Source of the DNA: Actinomycetota bacterium
GTDB lineage: Bacteria; Actinomycetota; Geothermincolia; Geothermincolales; RBG-13-55-18
DNA: 64,000 nucleotides
Reading direction: 5' to 3'
Assembly (NCBI GenBank): GCA_014360685.1
Contig: JACIXB010000017.1
Coordinates: 124,001 to 188,000, forward strand
Every line of letters starts with the position of its first letter. The stretch's first letter is position 1. Of this stretch, positions 35,756-45,194 are shown one piece after another. Both the position numbers and the translations under genes were made by a program. Below the pieces are notes generated by a model. It was given only the letters and a program-made list of their open reading frames with translations, was not told the DNA's origin and made no database searches.

Positions 35756-35891
35756 CCTCTCCGAGGGGATTTTCGGCGCCTCGCTTGGAGTAGATTTACA
35801 TTTTGAGGCAACGAATCCGTTTGGTGTAGAAAAATTACGAGTCAATCCGCCGATTTGACCGGCGAGGGGTTGGAAAGGTAAGATTTGAAGC

Positions 35892-36380
35892 ATGAAAAAA
35901 ATGAAAGATGAAAAAGACAAGGTCGACTCCGCCCCCGAGGAACCTTTCGTGAGGCTCATAGAGACCGTATTCCTCTTCATCCGGACTTATTACCCCGAAT
36001 TCAACCAGGTGCTGGAGAGGTACGGCCTCAACTATTCCCAGTATGTGGCTCTCCTCACCCTTTTCCTGCACGGGAGCCTGGCCGAGGGGGAGCTGGCGCG
36101 GATGCTTCACCTCAACCCTTCCACCATGAGCCGCATGATCTACGCCCTGGAGGAGAAGGGCTGGGTGAGGTGCGTTCGTGACCCCTCCGACCGCCGCCGG
36201 GTCAAGGTCAACTTCACTGCGCGTGGAAAAAAGCGCATAGAGGGCATGATGAGGGAACCCGCAAAGGTGCTGGTCCACTTGACGGAGGACCTGGACGAAA
36301 AGGAAAGAGCGCAGGTTTACGAGATGGTGAAATCCATCAACCGGGTCCTCTGGTTGTTCATCCGGGCCAGGGAAACCTGA
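35892..36380 (+). CDS. MarR-family transcriptional regulator
   Basis: A 162-residue winged-helix regulator. The core reads YSQYVALLTLFLHGSLAE then ELARMLHLNPSTMSRMIYAL, followed by the wing DPSDRRRVKVNFTARGKKR, the classical MarR DRR motif. The ends are helical, for dimerisation. The ATG at 35892 is followed by further ATGs at 35901; the ribosome site (AAAGG) is weak and distant. It lies 333 bp upstream of the RND exporter on the same strand, so control of that exporter is plausible. The AT-rich palindromic ATTTGCAAA part of the exporter promoter is a candidate operator. Confidence 0.88.
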   Translation: MKKMKDEKDKVDSAPEEPFVRLIETVFLFIRTYYPEFNQVLERYGLNYSQYVALLTLFLHGSLAEGELARMLHLNPSTMSRMIYALEEKGWVRCVRDPSDRRRVKVNFTARGKKRIEGMMREPAKVLVHLTEDLDEKERAQVYEMVKSINRVLWLFIRARET

Positions 36381-36713
36381 GCCCCGCCGACCCTCGTTTC
36401 CCCGGGTCCATGCCGATATTTCCCGCCGCACCGCCGGTTTTGCGTGACCCCCGGATGATGAGCGGGCCATCCGCCTTGGAAAGCTCGGGTCTTTCAAGGC
36501 GTCAGGCCCCATCGGGCGCAACCCGCGCGTTTTCGGCCGGCACGTTCAAGGATGAAGAAGGGTGGGACCGCCGGGCATGACGGTCAAAGTGGCGGGACCA
36601 GCCAGGAGAAATGTGCTATTTGCAAAAATTTATTTCTGAAAATATAATCGGATGTCGGGGAAGCGTCGTATGGTTTGGAAGGCCTGTCTTTCCGAGGGAA
36701 AGGAGAGTGGCCC
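36381..36713. other. Intergenic region between MarR gene and RND exporter
   Basis: No gene is supported. The right end carries the promoter at 36620-36648; the remainder is GC-rich with no evident signals. Confidence 0.5.
36620..36648 (+). promoter_or_regulatory. Near-consensus sigma70 promoter of the RND exporter
   Basis: TTGCAA (36620-36625) and TATAAT (36643-36648) are separated by exactly 17 bp in a short AT-rich island. The leader would be about 60 bp. It is the best promoter match seen in the window. The -35 overlaps ATTTGCAAA, an imperfect palindrome that could bind the MarR protein encoded upstream. Confidence 0.8.
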
Positions 36714-39302
36714 GTGAAGAAGGCCTTCGGGCTGGTGACCCGCTGGAGCGCCAGGAGGCCCTGGCTGGTCCTGGGGATCATAGCCGTATTGACGGCGGCG
36801 GCCGCCGTGGGTGCCTTTCGCATCCGGATGGAGTTCAGCCAGGAATCCCTCCTGCCTGACAAGTACCCATCCGTTGCCGCTCTGCGCGAGGTGGAGAAAG
36901 ACTTCGGGGGCCTCAACTACGCGAAGGTACTGCTGACCGGTCCCGACCTCCTCTCGCCCCGGGCCGCCCTGGCCCTGTACCAGTACCAGGAGGCCTTGGA
37001 AGGAGAACCCGGTTCCGCGGAATGGGGGGATCTGGTCTCAAGGGTGGAGAGCTACCTCTCCTTCCTCCTGCGCAACCGGGAAGCCCGGGCCTTGATGTCC
37101 CTTTATTCCTCGCTCCGCACCTCTGCTTCCTCCGGTGAGGCCTTGCGGGCGGTGAGGGAATTCCTCTCCTCCGGGGAGGCGCAGTCCATGCGGGAGGAAC
37201 CCGAGGCGGCGCCCTTCCTGCAGGGGTTGGAGGCCGCGGTGGAACGGGGGGAGGCCGGCGCGGAGGCGGCGGAATACCTGGTGGAAACGGCGGTTTCCGA
37301 GGCCCTGCGCCGCTACCTGGAGTCTGCGGGGTCCATGGTATTGGGAAAGATGGTCACCGCGGACGGGAAGGCGGCGGTGATAAACATCCAAGTGCGGCCG
37401 GAGCTCCCCCAGCCGGAAGCCATGCGGCGCGCAGGCCAATTGGAAGAATATACCATAGATTTCTTCGACTCCCGGGGGTTGCAGGCGGAGGTCAGCGGGG
37501 AGATCTACATGATGAGTGCTCTCCAGCGCCTCTCGCTACGGGACAGCGCCGTCCTGGGGATCATCGCCCTGCTGTTCATGGCCTTGGTATTGTTCCTGAC
37601 CTTCCGTAAGGTGCTGGACATATTCCTCACCCTGGCCGTGGTCCTGGTTTCCCTCCTGTGGATTTTCGGGATCATGGGCTTCGCGGGAATACGTTACACG
37701 GTGATGGGCATGGCCCTCATCCCCCTCATGCTGGGCATAGACATCGCCTATTCCATCCACGTCCTCACCCGCTACTACGAGGAACGGGACAGGAAGAGGG
37801 AGGCGGAGGATTCCGCTGTGACCTCGGTGGCCACGGTGGGCATAGCGGTGTTCCTGGCCGCGGCCACCACCATGTTCGGTTTCCTCTCTTTCTCCATCTC
37901 CGATCTGCCTCCCATAAGGCAGTTCGGCCTCCTGTGCCTGGGAGGGGTCCTCTTCGGTTTTCTCCTCTCCATAACCATGCTCCCCGCCGCCCTGGTGATC
38001 CGGGACCGCGGTAGAGGGGTGAAGGATGCCAGGCGGGTGGAGGAGCACCGCCTCCTGGACTGGCTGGACCGCGGGCTGGCCAGGTTGTCCCTGCTGGCCG
38101 AGAGGCACCGCCTGCCGGTATGGATAGGCTGCCTGGCGCTGGTGGTGGCATGCGGGCTGTCCGTCCTCGGGATATCCACCTCCGCCGACTTCCGAACCTT
38201 CGTTCCCCAGGACCTTCCTTCCTACCGTTCCTTCACCCGCATAGAGGAATTCTTCGGGGGACAGGACATGACGGTAGCCTTGCTGAAAGGCGGGGACCTG
38301 CTTTCCGCCTCGTCCCTCCGCCAGACGGACGAGTTCGTGAACGCGGTACTGGACCATCCGCGCAACCTCACGCCGGAGGGGGATAGGAAGTATTTCCGCC
38401 CCGAGAAGACCAACAGCCTCCCCGGTATCTTCAAGGCCCTGAGCGCTTTTCCTCCGGTGGGAGATGCCGGCGGGGATCCAAGCGGCGCAGATAGCGGGGA
38501 GGGAACGGGGTCCGGGGACTGGGTGCCCGCCGACAGGGAGGAGGCGGAGGCCCTCCTGTCCAGGGCCGAGGAGGTCTTCGGGTTCCCGTCCTCGTCCTTC
38601 ATAACCCCGGACAGGGAGGCTGCCCTGGTGGCCTTCGAGGTGCCTTTCGTGGACGAGGAGGGAGAGAAGGAGATGGCCTCCATCCTCAGGGACGCCGCGT
38701 CCGCCGCGGATATCCCGGGCCGGCTTGAGATCCGGCTCACCGGCATGCCGCTGATCATCTCGGATGCCCTGGACAAGCTCTTCACCACCCAGCTGGAGTC
38801 GGGAGGACTGGCCCTCCTGCTCTGCGCCCTGGTGGTGGTGGCCGTATTCCGCTCCATCGCCTACGGAATCTCGGCCACCTCCGTGGTCTTCCTGGCCATC
38901 CTCCTGGAGATCGGACTGTTGAGGCTCATCGGCTGGCCGCTGGACATCATGACCGTGATGATCGCCTCCCTGGTCATCGGGGCGGGGATAGATTTCGGCA
39001 TCCACGTGGCCCATCGCTTCCGGGAGGAACTATATGAGAACCGCCTGGGTCCGGAAGAGGCGGTGAACGCCACGGTGCGCAACGTGGGCAACGCCCTGAT
39101 ATCCGCCGCGGTGACCACCTCGGGAGCCTTCCTCATCCTGGCCGTATCCAACTTTTCGCCCCTGCGCCGTTTCGGCGTGGTGACCGCCCTGGCCCTGATC
39201 AGCGCCTGTTTCGCGGCTCTGGTGCTGGAGCCCACCTTCCTGACCACGGTAGCCACCCGCCTGGACAAGCGTGTCCGCGGGAAGAACGGGGAAGGGCGGT
39301 GA
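36714..39302 (+). CDS. RND/MMPL-type exporter (HAE3-like)
   Basis: An 862-residue exporter of the RND superfamily with the two-fold repeat usual for HAE3/MMPL proteins: a helix near residue 15-35, a long extracytoplasmic loop, then a block of five to six helices, and again. Each half has a conserved acidic helix, LGIDIAYSIHVLTRYYEE and GAGIDFGIHVAHRFREE, used for proton coupling. The GTG at 36714 follows AGGAG by 8 bp; the ATG at 36675 adds 13 residues and is less likely. Substrates are often lipids or hydrophobic compounds. It is driven by the promoter at 36620-36648. Confidence 0.9.
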   Translation: MKKAFGLVTRWSARRPWLVLGIIAVLTAAAAVGAFRIRMEFSQESLLPDKYPSVAALREVEKDFGGLNYAKVLLTGPDLLSPRAALALYQYQEALEGEPGSAEWGDLVSRVESYLSFLLRNREARALMSLYSSLRTSASSGEALRAVREFLSSGEAQSMREEPEAAPFLQGLEAAVERGEAGAEAAEYLVETAVSEALRRYLESAGSMVLGKMVTADGKAAVINIQVRPELPQPEAMRRAGQLEEYTIDFFDSRGLQAEVSGEIYMMSALQRLSLRDSAVLGIIALLFMALVLFLTFRKVLDIFLTLAVVLVSLLWIFGIMGFAGIRYTVMGMALIPLMLGIDIAYSIHVLTRYYEERDRKREAEDSAVTSVATVGIAVFLAAATTMFGFLSFSISDLPPIRQFGLLCLGGVLFGFLLSITMLPAALVIRDRGRGVKDARRVEEHRLLDWLDRGLARLSLLAERHRLPVWIGCLALVVACGLSVLGISTSADFRTFVPQDLPSYRSFTRIEEFFGGQDMTVALLKGGDLLSASSLRQTDEFVNAVLDHPRNLTPEGDRKYFRPEKTNSLPGIFKALSAFPPVGDAGGDPSGADSGEGTGSGDWVPADREEAEALLSRAEEVFGFPSSSFITPDREAALVAFEVPFVDEEGEKEMASILRDAASAADIPGRLEIRLTGMPLIISDALDKLFTTQLESGGLALLLCALVVVAVFRSIAYGISATSVVFLAILLEIGLLRLIGWPLDIMTVMIASLVIGAGIDFGIHVAHRFREELYENRLGPEEAVNATVRNVGNALISAAVTTSGAFLILAVSNFSPLRRFGVVTALALISACFAALVLEPTFLTTVATRLDKRVRGKNGEGR

Positions 39303-39584
39303 GGCGGGGTCGGTCCCCGTCACCATGGGAGGGCGACGCCATGGGCATGCTTTGTCCGGCGCGTCGGAGAACCTTGGATCGCCGGGGGTTATTACGGAGG
39401 AGGGGGCGGGGTCCTGCGCCGGGGCGGTGAGACCGACAAGGCGGCTGTTTCCGGCCTTATCCATTTTCCCCACGTCAGGGATCCCGCATCCCCGGATGGG
39501 AGGCGGAGGAGGGGAACGGGCTCCTGTCCCCGGGCTGCTTTATAATATCGCTTGGCGCAGCGAAGCGAAGCTCAAGGGGGACCA

Positions 39585-40715
39585 ATGCCGGACCTGAGGA
39601 TTATCCATACCGCGGACGTCCACTTGGGGGCGCCCTTCCTCTTCCTGGGCCGCAAGGGAAAGGAGCAGCGGGAACAGTTAAAAGCCACCTTTGCCCGGGT
39701 GGTGGACCTGGCCCTGGCTTCCCAGGCCGACCTGGTGATCATAGCCGGGGACCTCTTCGACCGTCCCTACCCGGGAGCGGAGTTGGTGGGGGAGGCGGCT
39801 TACCAGATCGGCAGGTTGAGCCGGGAAGGGATATGGACGGTCATCGTCCCCGGCACCCACGATGCCTGGAGGCAAGGCGGGGCGTACGACCACCCCGCCC
39901 TCAGGTCCATCCCCAACCTTCACGTCTTCACCGCCGAGGAGTTCACCCCCTTTCCCGTTCCCGGACTGGATCTGGCGGTCTACGGCGCCGCCTGGAGCGG
40001 AAGGCGAGTGAATCCGCTGCAAGGTTTCCGCCCCCGGGACGGGTTCCGCCGGCGGATCGGCGTGCTGCATGCTTCCCTGCGCATCCCGGGGAAGGTGGAG
40101 GAGGACGGGGTATGGGTGGACCGGGAGAGCATCGCCGCTTCCGGGTTGCACTACATGGCCCTGGGGCACTGGCATTCCTTGTCCGGCCGGGAGGAGGGCG
40201 GTGTCCCCGCTTATTACCCCGGACCTCCGGAGCCCCTGGGAATGGAGACGGAGGGGGAAGGGGTCGTCCTTTCCGTGGGGCTTGAGGAGGACGGGAGGGC
40301 GGAGGTAAAACCCTTGAAGGTGGGACGGCGCAGGTTCGTCGGGTTGAGGCTGGACGGCGCACTCCTGGGCGGTCCGGAGGGGCTTTACGGCCACTTGCGC
40401 GGCATGGCCGACCCCGACCTGGCCTTGCGGGCACGCGTGGTGCGGGCCTGGGGAGAAGAGTGGTCGAGGTTTGACGCCGGGAAGCTGGAAGAAGAGCTTT
40501 CCCCGCTGTTCTTCCACCTGGCCCTGGAGGTGGAACCGGGCTTTTCCCGCTCCTGGGAAGTGGAGGATTTTCCCGAGAACACGGTGGCGGGGCGTTTCCT
40601 GCGCTTGGCCCGGCGCGAAATGGCCGGCTTGGAGGGCGAGGACCTGGAGGTGGCGGAGGAAGCCCTGCGCCTGGGGCTTTTCCACCTTGCGGGCGGAGGG
40701 CAAGGGCCATGCTGA
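39585..40715 (+). CDS. SbcD/YhaO-like DNA repair exonuclease
   Basis: A 376-residue calcineurin-like phosphoesterase of the SbcD/Mre11/YhaO type. The metal-binding motifs are visible in order: IIHTADVHLGAP (D-x-H), DLVIIAGDLFDRP (GDxxD), IVPGTHDAW (the GNHD position, with T for N), then YMALGHWHS. Its gene overlaps the SbcC-like ATPase gene by 7 bp. The ATG at 39585 is preceded by AAGGGGGACC, with TATAAT at 39541-39546 as a likely -10. It probably processes DNA ends with its partner. Confidence 0.87.
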   Translation: MPDLRIIHTADVHLGAPFLFLGRKGKEQREQLKATFARVVDLALASQADLVIIAGDLFDRPYPGAELVGEAAYQIGRLSREGIWTVIVPGTHDAWRQGGAYDHPALRSIPNLHVFTAEEFTPFPVPGLDLAVYGAAWSGRRVNPLQGFRPRDGFRRRIGVLHASLRIPGKVEEDGVWVDRESIAASGLHYMALGHWHSLSGREEGGVPAYYPGPPEPLGMETEGEGVVLSVGLEEDGRAEVKPLKVGRRRFVGLRLDGALLGGPEGLYGHLRGMADPDLALRARVVRAWGEEWSRFDAGKLEEELSPLFFHLALEVEPGFSRSWEVEDFPENTVAGRFLRLARREMAGLEGEDLEVAEEALRLGLFHLAGGGQGPC

Positions 40716-42799
40716 TCGAGGAGATATCCCTGCGTCATTTCAAGCGTTTCCGTGAGGCCTCCTTCGCCCTCCGGGAAGGGGTGAACGTGGTGAGGGGACC
40801 CAACGAGTCCGGGAAGTCTACCCTGCTCCAGGCGGTGCTGGCCGCCCTTTTCTGGCGGGCGGATTCCACCCGAAGGGAAGTACGGGATAGCGTCACCTGG
40901 GGAGAGCCCGGAGGCATGCGGGTGGAGCTGAAGGGGAGAGCGGATGGTATTTCTTTCCACCTGGTCAAGGATTTCTCCGCGCGGAGGGCGGAGCTCTCCT
41001 GGAACGGAAGGAAGGAGACCGACCCCGCGCGCATCCAGGACACGCTGCGGGAGTGGCTGGGAGTGGGTACCGAGGCCGCCTTTCGGGCCACGGCGGGCAT
41101 AAGGCATGACGAGGTGGACGGCATTGCGGAAGGCGGTAAAGAGCTCGGCGAGCGGCTCCAATCGGCGCTGGGGGGCCTGGAAGGCGGGCCGGGGGCCTTT
41201 CGGGCCCGAGAGGCCATGCAAAAGGAACTGGCCGACCTGCTCAGGGGCACCAGGGGAACGGCCAGGAACCCTGGTCACCTGGCGCGCACGGAGGAGGAAA
41301 TGGAGGCCCTCGCGCGGCGCCGCGACGAGCTTTCCCGAGCCGTGGCCGGCAGGGAGGAAGCCCGGCGGCGACTGGCGGAGATCGGCGAGGAGAGTGAAAA
41401 AGCGGAGCGTAGGCTGGAGGTCCTGGAGGCGCTGATAAGGGATACCCAGGAGCGTATGGACATAGAGGAGGACGTGGAGGACTTGCAGCGCCGCTACCGC
41501 GTGATGGAGGCTTCCCTCGAGCTCATCGAGGAGGACGAGGAGCTGGCCGGAGAGGAGGAAACCCGCTACGCTGCGTTGCGGGAGGTCCTGGAGGAAGAGA
41601 AGGAACGGCTGGAGGAGTTGGAGAAGCGGCGCTCCGCGACGGCGGAGCGGGCGGCCGAACTCTCCCGCCGGCTGGAGGAGGCGGCGGCGATGCAGCCCCG
41701 TCCCTGGGCTCCCTGGGTCCTGGCGGCGGGGCTGACCCTGGTGCTGGCGGGCCTTGCCGGCCTCACCCTCTCACCCTACATGCTGGCCCTTTGCCTGGCC
41801 GGCTGCGGCCTGACGGCGCTTTCCCTGTTTCCCGGGGGATACCTGCGCTTTCACAGCGGGGGGGAGAAGTTGCGCGAACTCCGCGCCCGCATGCAGGAGC
41901 TCAGGGCCGAGGAGATGGAGGTGCTCCGCTGCATGGAAGGGGTAGCGGCCCGCGGGGGTTGCGCCTCCCTCGAGGATTTCGAGCGCCTACGCCGTGGATA
42001 CCTCGAACTCGCGGCCCGCAGGAGGGAAATCGCGGAAAGATTGGAAATGATTTCCACCTGGGCGGGTGAACGGGGCAAGCTGGAGGAGGAGGCCCGCAAG
42101 CTGGCGGCGGATGCCGCGTTGCGCAGCCGCAGGTGGAAGGAACTCAAGGGCAGGACGCTCGACCCGGAGGGCCTGCAGCGCGCGCTGGCGGAGAGGGAGG
42201 AGCTCAAGCGAAGGCTGGATCACCTGCGGGCGGAGCGGGTGCGTTGCGAAGTGGTGCTGTCCGGCGAGGGACAGGAGGAGGAGTTGCTCGAGGTGGAGGA
42301 AGCGCTCGCCCAGCTCGGGGAGCGGAGAGCGAGGCTCGTGAGGAGGGCCAGGGCTCTGGAGCTGGCCCTGGATTGGCTGGAGCGCGCCTCCCGCGACAGC
42401 CTGGCCTCGGTGATCTCCAGGCTGGAGGAGATGACCGGCGACTACCTGGGCCGGATAACCGGGGGGCGTTATCGGAAGGTGACCGTGGAAGGGGAAGACC
42501 TGTCCATGAGTGTCTGGTCCCCGGAGAAGGGAGGCGAGGTGAAGGTGGATTCCTTGAGCCGCGGAACCGTGGACCAGCTCTACCTGGCGGCCCGGCTCTC
42601 CCTGGTGGAGATCATCTGCGGAGAAAAGAAACCGCCCATGCTGCTCGACGACCCCTTCGTGACCTTCGATTCCCGGCGCCTGGGAAAGGCCATGGAGCTG
42701 ATAAAGGAGTATGCCCGAGGAAGACAGGTAATAATCTTCACCTGCGGGGAGCACTACGATGTCTACGCCGACCGGGTGGTGAGCCTGGCGCCGGCCTGA
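40709..42799 (+). CDS. SbcC/YhaN-like AAA ATPase with central membrane hairpin
   Basis: A 696-residue SMC/Rad50-like ATPase. The head has Walker A GPNESGKST (30-38) and, at the C terminus, the ABC signature VDSLSRGTVDQLYLAARLSL and Walker B MLLDDPFVTFD. Between them are two coiled-coil arms rich in Glu/Arg. Unusually, the hinge region (about 330-375) is not a zinc hook but two hydrophobic helices, WVLAAGLTLVLAGLAGLTL and LALCLAGCGLTALSLF, as in YhaN-type proteins. This suggests membrane anchoring of a DNA-end-processing complex with SbcD. The protein is shorter than E. coli SbcC. Its start overlaps the SbcD-like gene. Confidence 0.87.
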   Translation: MLIEEISLRHFKRFREASFALREGVNVVRGPNESGKSTLLQAVLAALFWRADSTRREVRDSVTWGEPGGMRVELKGRADGISFHLVKDFSARRAELSWNGRKETDPARIQDTLREWLGVGTEAAFRATAGIRHDEVDGIAEGGKELGERLQSALGGLEGGPGAFRAREAMQKELADLLRGTRGTARNPGHLARTEEEMEALARRRDELSRAVAGREEARRRLAEIGEESEKAERRLEVLEALIRDTQERMDIEEDVEDLQRRYRVMEASLELIEEDEELAGEEETRYAALREVLEEEKERLEELEKRRSATAERAAELSRRLEEAAAMQPRPWAPWVLAAGLTLVLAGLAGLTLSPYMLALCLAGCGLTALSLFPGGYLRFHSGGEKLRELRARMQELRAEEMEVLRCMEGVAARGGCASLEDFERLRRGYLELAARRREIAERLEMISTWAGERGKLEEEARKLAADAALRSRRWKELKGRTLDPEGLQRALAEREELKRRLDHLRAERVRCEVVLSGEGQEEELLEVEEALAQLGERRARLVRRARALELALDWLERASRDSLASVISRLEEMTGDYLGRITGGRYRKVTVEGEDLSMSVWSPEKGGEVKVDSLSRGTVDQLYLAARLSLVEIICGEKKPPMLLDDPFVTFDSRRLGKAMELIKEYARGRQVIIFTCGEHYDVYADRVVSLAPA

Positions 42800-42833
42800 G
42801 CGCGGAACCCCCGGCGAGGATTATCATGTTGGT

Positions 42834-43346
42834 ATGACCCTCCGGGAACGCTTCGAGGAGTACCGTCGCCGGATAAAGTTCAGCGATCTGGACCTGGCCT
42901 CCCGGGCCATGGCCCTCCTTTGGCTGGACCTCTTCCGGGAGCGGGTGGTGCGTAACTGTTTTCCGCGGGTGGGGTCCAGTAGCCTTATACGCGAGGTGGG
43001 CGCGATTATGGACTCCACTTTTTTCGAGGGGTACATACTGTCCCGTGCGGCCTACGAGGATGGTGCGGAAGCGGTCATCTATACCGACCCGGACCTCCCC
43101 GGTTCGGTGGAGCGGGCCGTGGAGAGGTTGAGGCTCATGTACGAGGAGGAAGTGGTCCGGGAGGCGCCCTTCGCCGATGAGCCTTTGGGCGTGGAGTCCC
43201 TGGCCGAATCGCTGGTCAGGGAGATAGCCTACGGCCCCCCGCTGGTCATGCTCGAGGAGCGCGAGCTGATAAAGGTACACTTGATATACGCCTTGTGGGC
43301 AGGCTACAAGCTGGCCGATTTCGAGAGGAAATTGAGCGGCCGCTGA
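42834..43346 (+). CDS. Unknown protein downstream of sbcCD-like genes
   Basis: I do not recognise this 170-residue acidic, helical protein. It has no membrane helix or signal peptide. Visible features are repeated charged helices (RERFEEYRRRIKFSDL, VERAVERLRLMYEEEVV) and a hydrophobic central block (MALLWLDLFRERV). It begins 34 bp after the SbcC-like stop and is followed by the flavin-reductase-like gene 104 bp on, so it may be co-transcribed with the repair pair; a link to DNA repair is inference only. The ATG at 42834 has no strong ribosome site (GGCGAGGA). Confidence 0.7.
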   Translation: MTLRERFEEYRRRIKFSDLDLASRAMALLWLDLFRERVVRNCFPRVGSSSLIREVGAIMDSTFFEGYILSRAAYEDGAEAVIYTDPDLPGSVERAVERLRLMYEEEVVREAPFADEPLGVESLAESLVREIAYGPPLVMLEERELIKVHLIYALWAGYKLADFERKLSGR

Positions 43347-43450
43347 GGGCGGCGGCCCCGGAGGTGGAAGCCACGGGCCCGGGGAGCCGGGGAAGGAGGG
43401 TCGAGGGTTGGCGGATGGCGGGCTTCCACCCGGTCGTGGAAGGAGAGGAT

Positions 43451-44023
43451 ATGGAAAAAATTGTTAAGAAGGCATCAACCCTCTTCCTGCCCAAGCCGGT
43501 GGCGTTGATCACCACCTCGCACGGCGGGAGGGACAACGTGATGACCGCCGCCTGGGTCAACGTGGCGTGCATGGAACCGCCGCAGGTGGCGGTGGCCGTC
43601 CGGGAGAGCCGCTTCACCCACGAGCTTATAAAGGGCAGCGGGGAGTTCGTGGTCAACCTGCCTTCCCGGGATCTCTGGCGGGCGGTGGACCTCTGCGGAA
43701 TGGTCTCGGGAAGGAACAGGGACAAGTTCCGGTTGGCCGGCCTGACCCGCGGGGAGGCCCGGGAGGTCTGCGCGCCCCTGGTGGCTGAATGCCCCTTGAA
43801 TATCGAGTGCCGGGTGAGCGCCGAGCTGCCTCTCGGGTCCCATACCCTTTTCGTGGGCCTTGTGCTTGCCGTGCACCTGTCCGCCGCCTGCGAGGGAGAG
43901 AGGGGAGCGGTGGACGTGGAGGCCTTCCAGCCCCTCGTGCTCAATCACCGGGAGTACTGGGATATGGGGAGGAGGCTGGGGCGTTTCGGGGAGACGGCCT
44001 CCGAGCTGGAGGTCGTACCGTGA
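43451..44023 (+). CDS. Flavin reductase-like FMN-binding protein (flavoredoxin type)
   Basis: A 190-residue split-barrel flavoprotein. [31 protein letters not shown] is the shared FMN-binding strand pattern of the flavin reductase-like family (best quoted as PVALITT then NVMTAAW), with [19 protein letters not shown] and [14 protein letters not shown] at the end. It probably binds FMN and passes electrons to an unknown partner. The ATG at 43451 follows AAGGAGAGG. The next gene starts with a GTG that overlaps this stop by 3 bp. Confidence 0.85.
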   Translation: MEKIVKKASTLFLPKPVALITTSHGGRDNVMTAAWVNVACMEPPQVAVAVRESRFTHELIKGSGEFVVNLPSRDLWRAVDLCGMVSGRNRDKFRLAGLTRGEAREVCAPLVAECPLNIECRVSAELPLGSHTLFVGLVLAVHLSAACEGERGAVDVEAFQPLVLNHREYWDMGRRLGRFGETASELEVVP

Positions 44024-44781
44024 GCAGAGAAGCCGGACCCGGCGCGCCGCATGGGAAGAGGAGGTTCCTTCTCCCCACGTCGCCGGCCGCGCCATTCCTG
44101 GAGGGGTTGCCGGCGGCGTCCGCTTTCCTCTCTTCCCGAAAGGAGGCCTGGAACCGGTTGCGTTTCTCCCTCCGGCATCCGCGCGTGCGCTATTACCAGT
44201 GGCAGCTGCGGAGGAAGGGAGTGGAATGCGGGCCTTACGTGTGGATCTCCGGACCTCCCGACGTGGCCCTGGCCGGTGAATCCAGCTGCAGTATCGGAGA
44301 CGGCACCTTCATCCCCACCGCGGTACAGATACGGGGAAACGACCGGGGACGCATCGTCATTGGGCGTCACTGCTCCCTGGACACCCTGGCCCGGCTCTTC
44401 GCCGCCAACGACGCCACCCTCCTCCTGGAGGACAACGTGGCCGTTGGACCTTATAACATCATCAACGCCTTCGACGACTGCATAATCCGCCGGAACTCCA
44501 TGCTCGGCCCCTACGTGAACATCAACTGCGCGGACCACGGGATGGAACCGGGGGAGCCCATGCGCTTCCAGAAGGGGACCTACGGACCGGTGGTCATAGA
44601 GGAGGACTGCTGGATAGGGTCCCATGCCGTGATCCTCAAGGGGGTCACCGTGGGGACGGGAGCGGTGGTTGCGGCGGGTTCGGTGGTCACCCGCGACGTC
44701 CCGCCCTTCGCCATCGTGGCCGGGGTGCCCGCCCGGGTCATCGGTGACCGCCGGGAAAGGCACGCGGGAAGGTGGGGATAA
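44020..44781 (+). CDS. Hexapeptide (LbH) acyltransferase
   Basis: A 253-residue acyltransferase of the WbbJ/maltose-acetyltransferase-like type. The hexapeptide strands are [34 protein letters not shown] and the closing [18 protein letters not shown] then [20 protein letters not shown] and [22 protein letters not shown] supplies the likely catalytic His. The start is a GTG at 44020, 7 bp after GGAGG, overlapping the stop of the flavin-reductase-like gene (GTGA), so it is translationally coupled. The substrate is unknown; the first 70 residues are basic and helical. Confidence 0.82.
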   Translation: MSREAGPGAPHGKRRFLLPTSPAAPFLEGLPAASAFLSSRKEAWNRLRFSLRHPRVRYYQWQLRRKGVECGPYVWISGPPDVALAGESSCSIGDGTFIPTAVQIRGNDRGRIVIGRHCSLDTLARLFAANDATLLLEDNVAVGPYNIINAFDDCIIRRNSMLGPYVNINCADHGMEPGEPMRFQKGTYGPVVIEEDCWIGSHAVILKGVTVGTGAVVAAGSVVTRDVPPFAIVAGVPARVIGDRRERHAGRWG

Positions 44782-45194
44782 TCCCGGGGCGGGAACTTCC
44801 CCCTTTATTCTCCAGGCACCCCCGATCCTTGAACAGCAAATAGAGGCCCTTTCCCAGGCATCAAGGCCGCATCTCTTCTTGAAAAAAATCAGGGGGCAAA
44901 CCAGGGGCACCGGGTATGTCTCGACTGGTTCTTCTCCGCATCCCCTCGGGGCCCACCGGGAGGACCGGAATCCGCGCCGGGAAGAGGGACGGATTCCCCC
45001 CGCGCCCTCCCCGGCGCTTCCGCCCGGTTTCCTACCGGATATCGCCTCGCGCGTGGGGGTCGCCGCCCGGAAAAAGGAAGGGGGGCGGGACCGCGCCCGC
45101 CCCTTCCCCGTTCGCGCTTCGGTTGTGGGAGGTTCCCCCTCCTCGCCCCACGGCCGCAGCAGTAGGCCTTCCGGGGGGATCAACGCCCCGCGGA
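44782..45194. other. Convergent intergenic region
   Basis: Plus-strand and minus-strand genes converge here. Besides the terminator at 45071-45107, no gene or signal is supported. Confidence 0.5.
45071..45107 (-). terminator. Rho-independent terminator of the PaaK-like gene
   Basis: GGAAGGGG[GG]CGGG and CCCGCCCCTTCC form a 12-bp stem with a 2-nt bulge; on the minus strand it is followed by TTTTT (45071-45075). It lies about 90 bp after the stop at 45195. Confidence 0.75.

Noticed and set aside
36381..36610. Possible small gene between MarR and RND genes
   Set aside because: No frame has a ribosome site and no protein-like sequence is evident.
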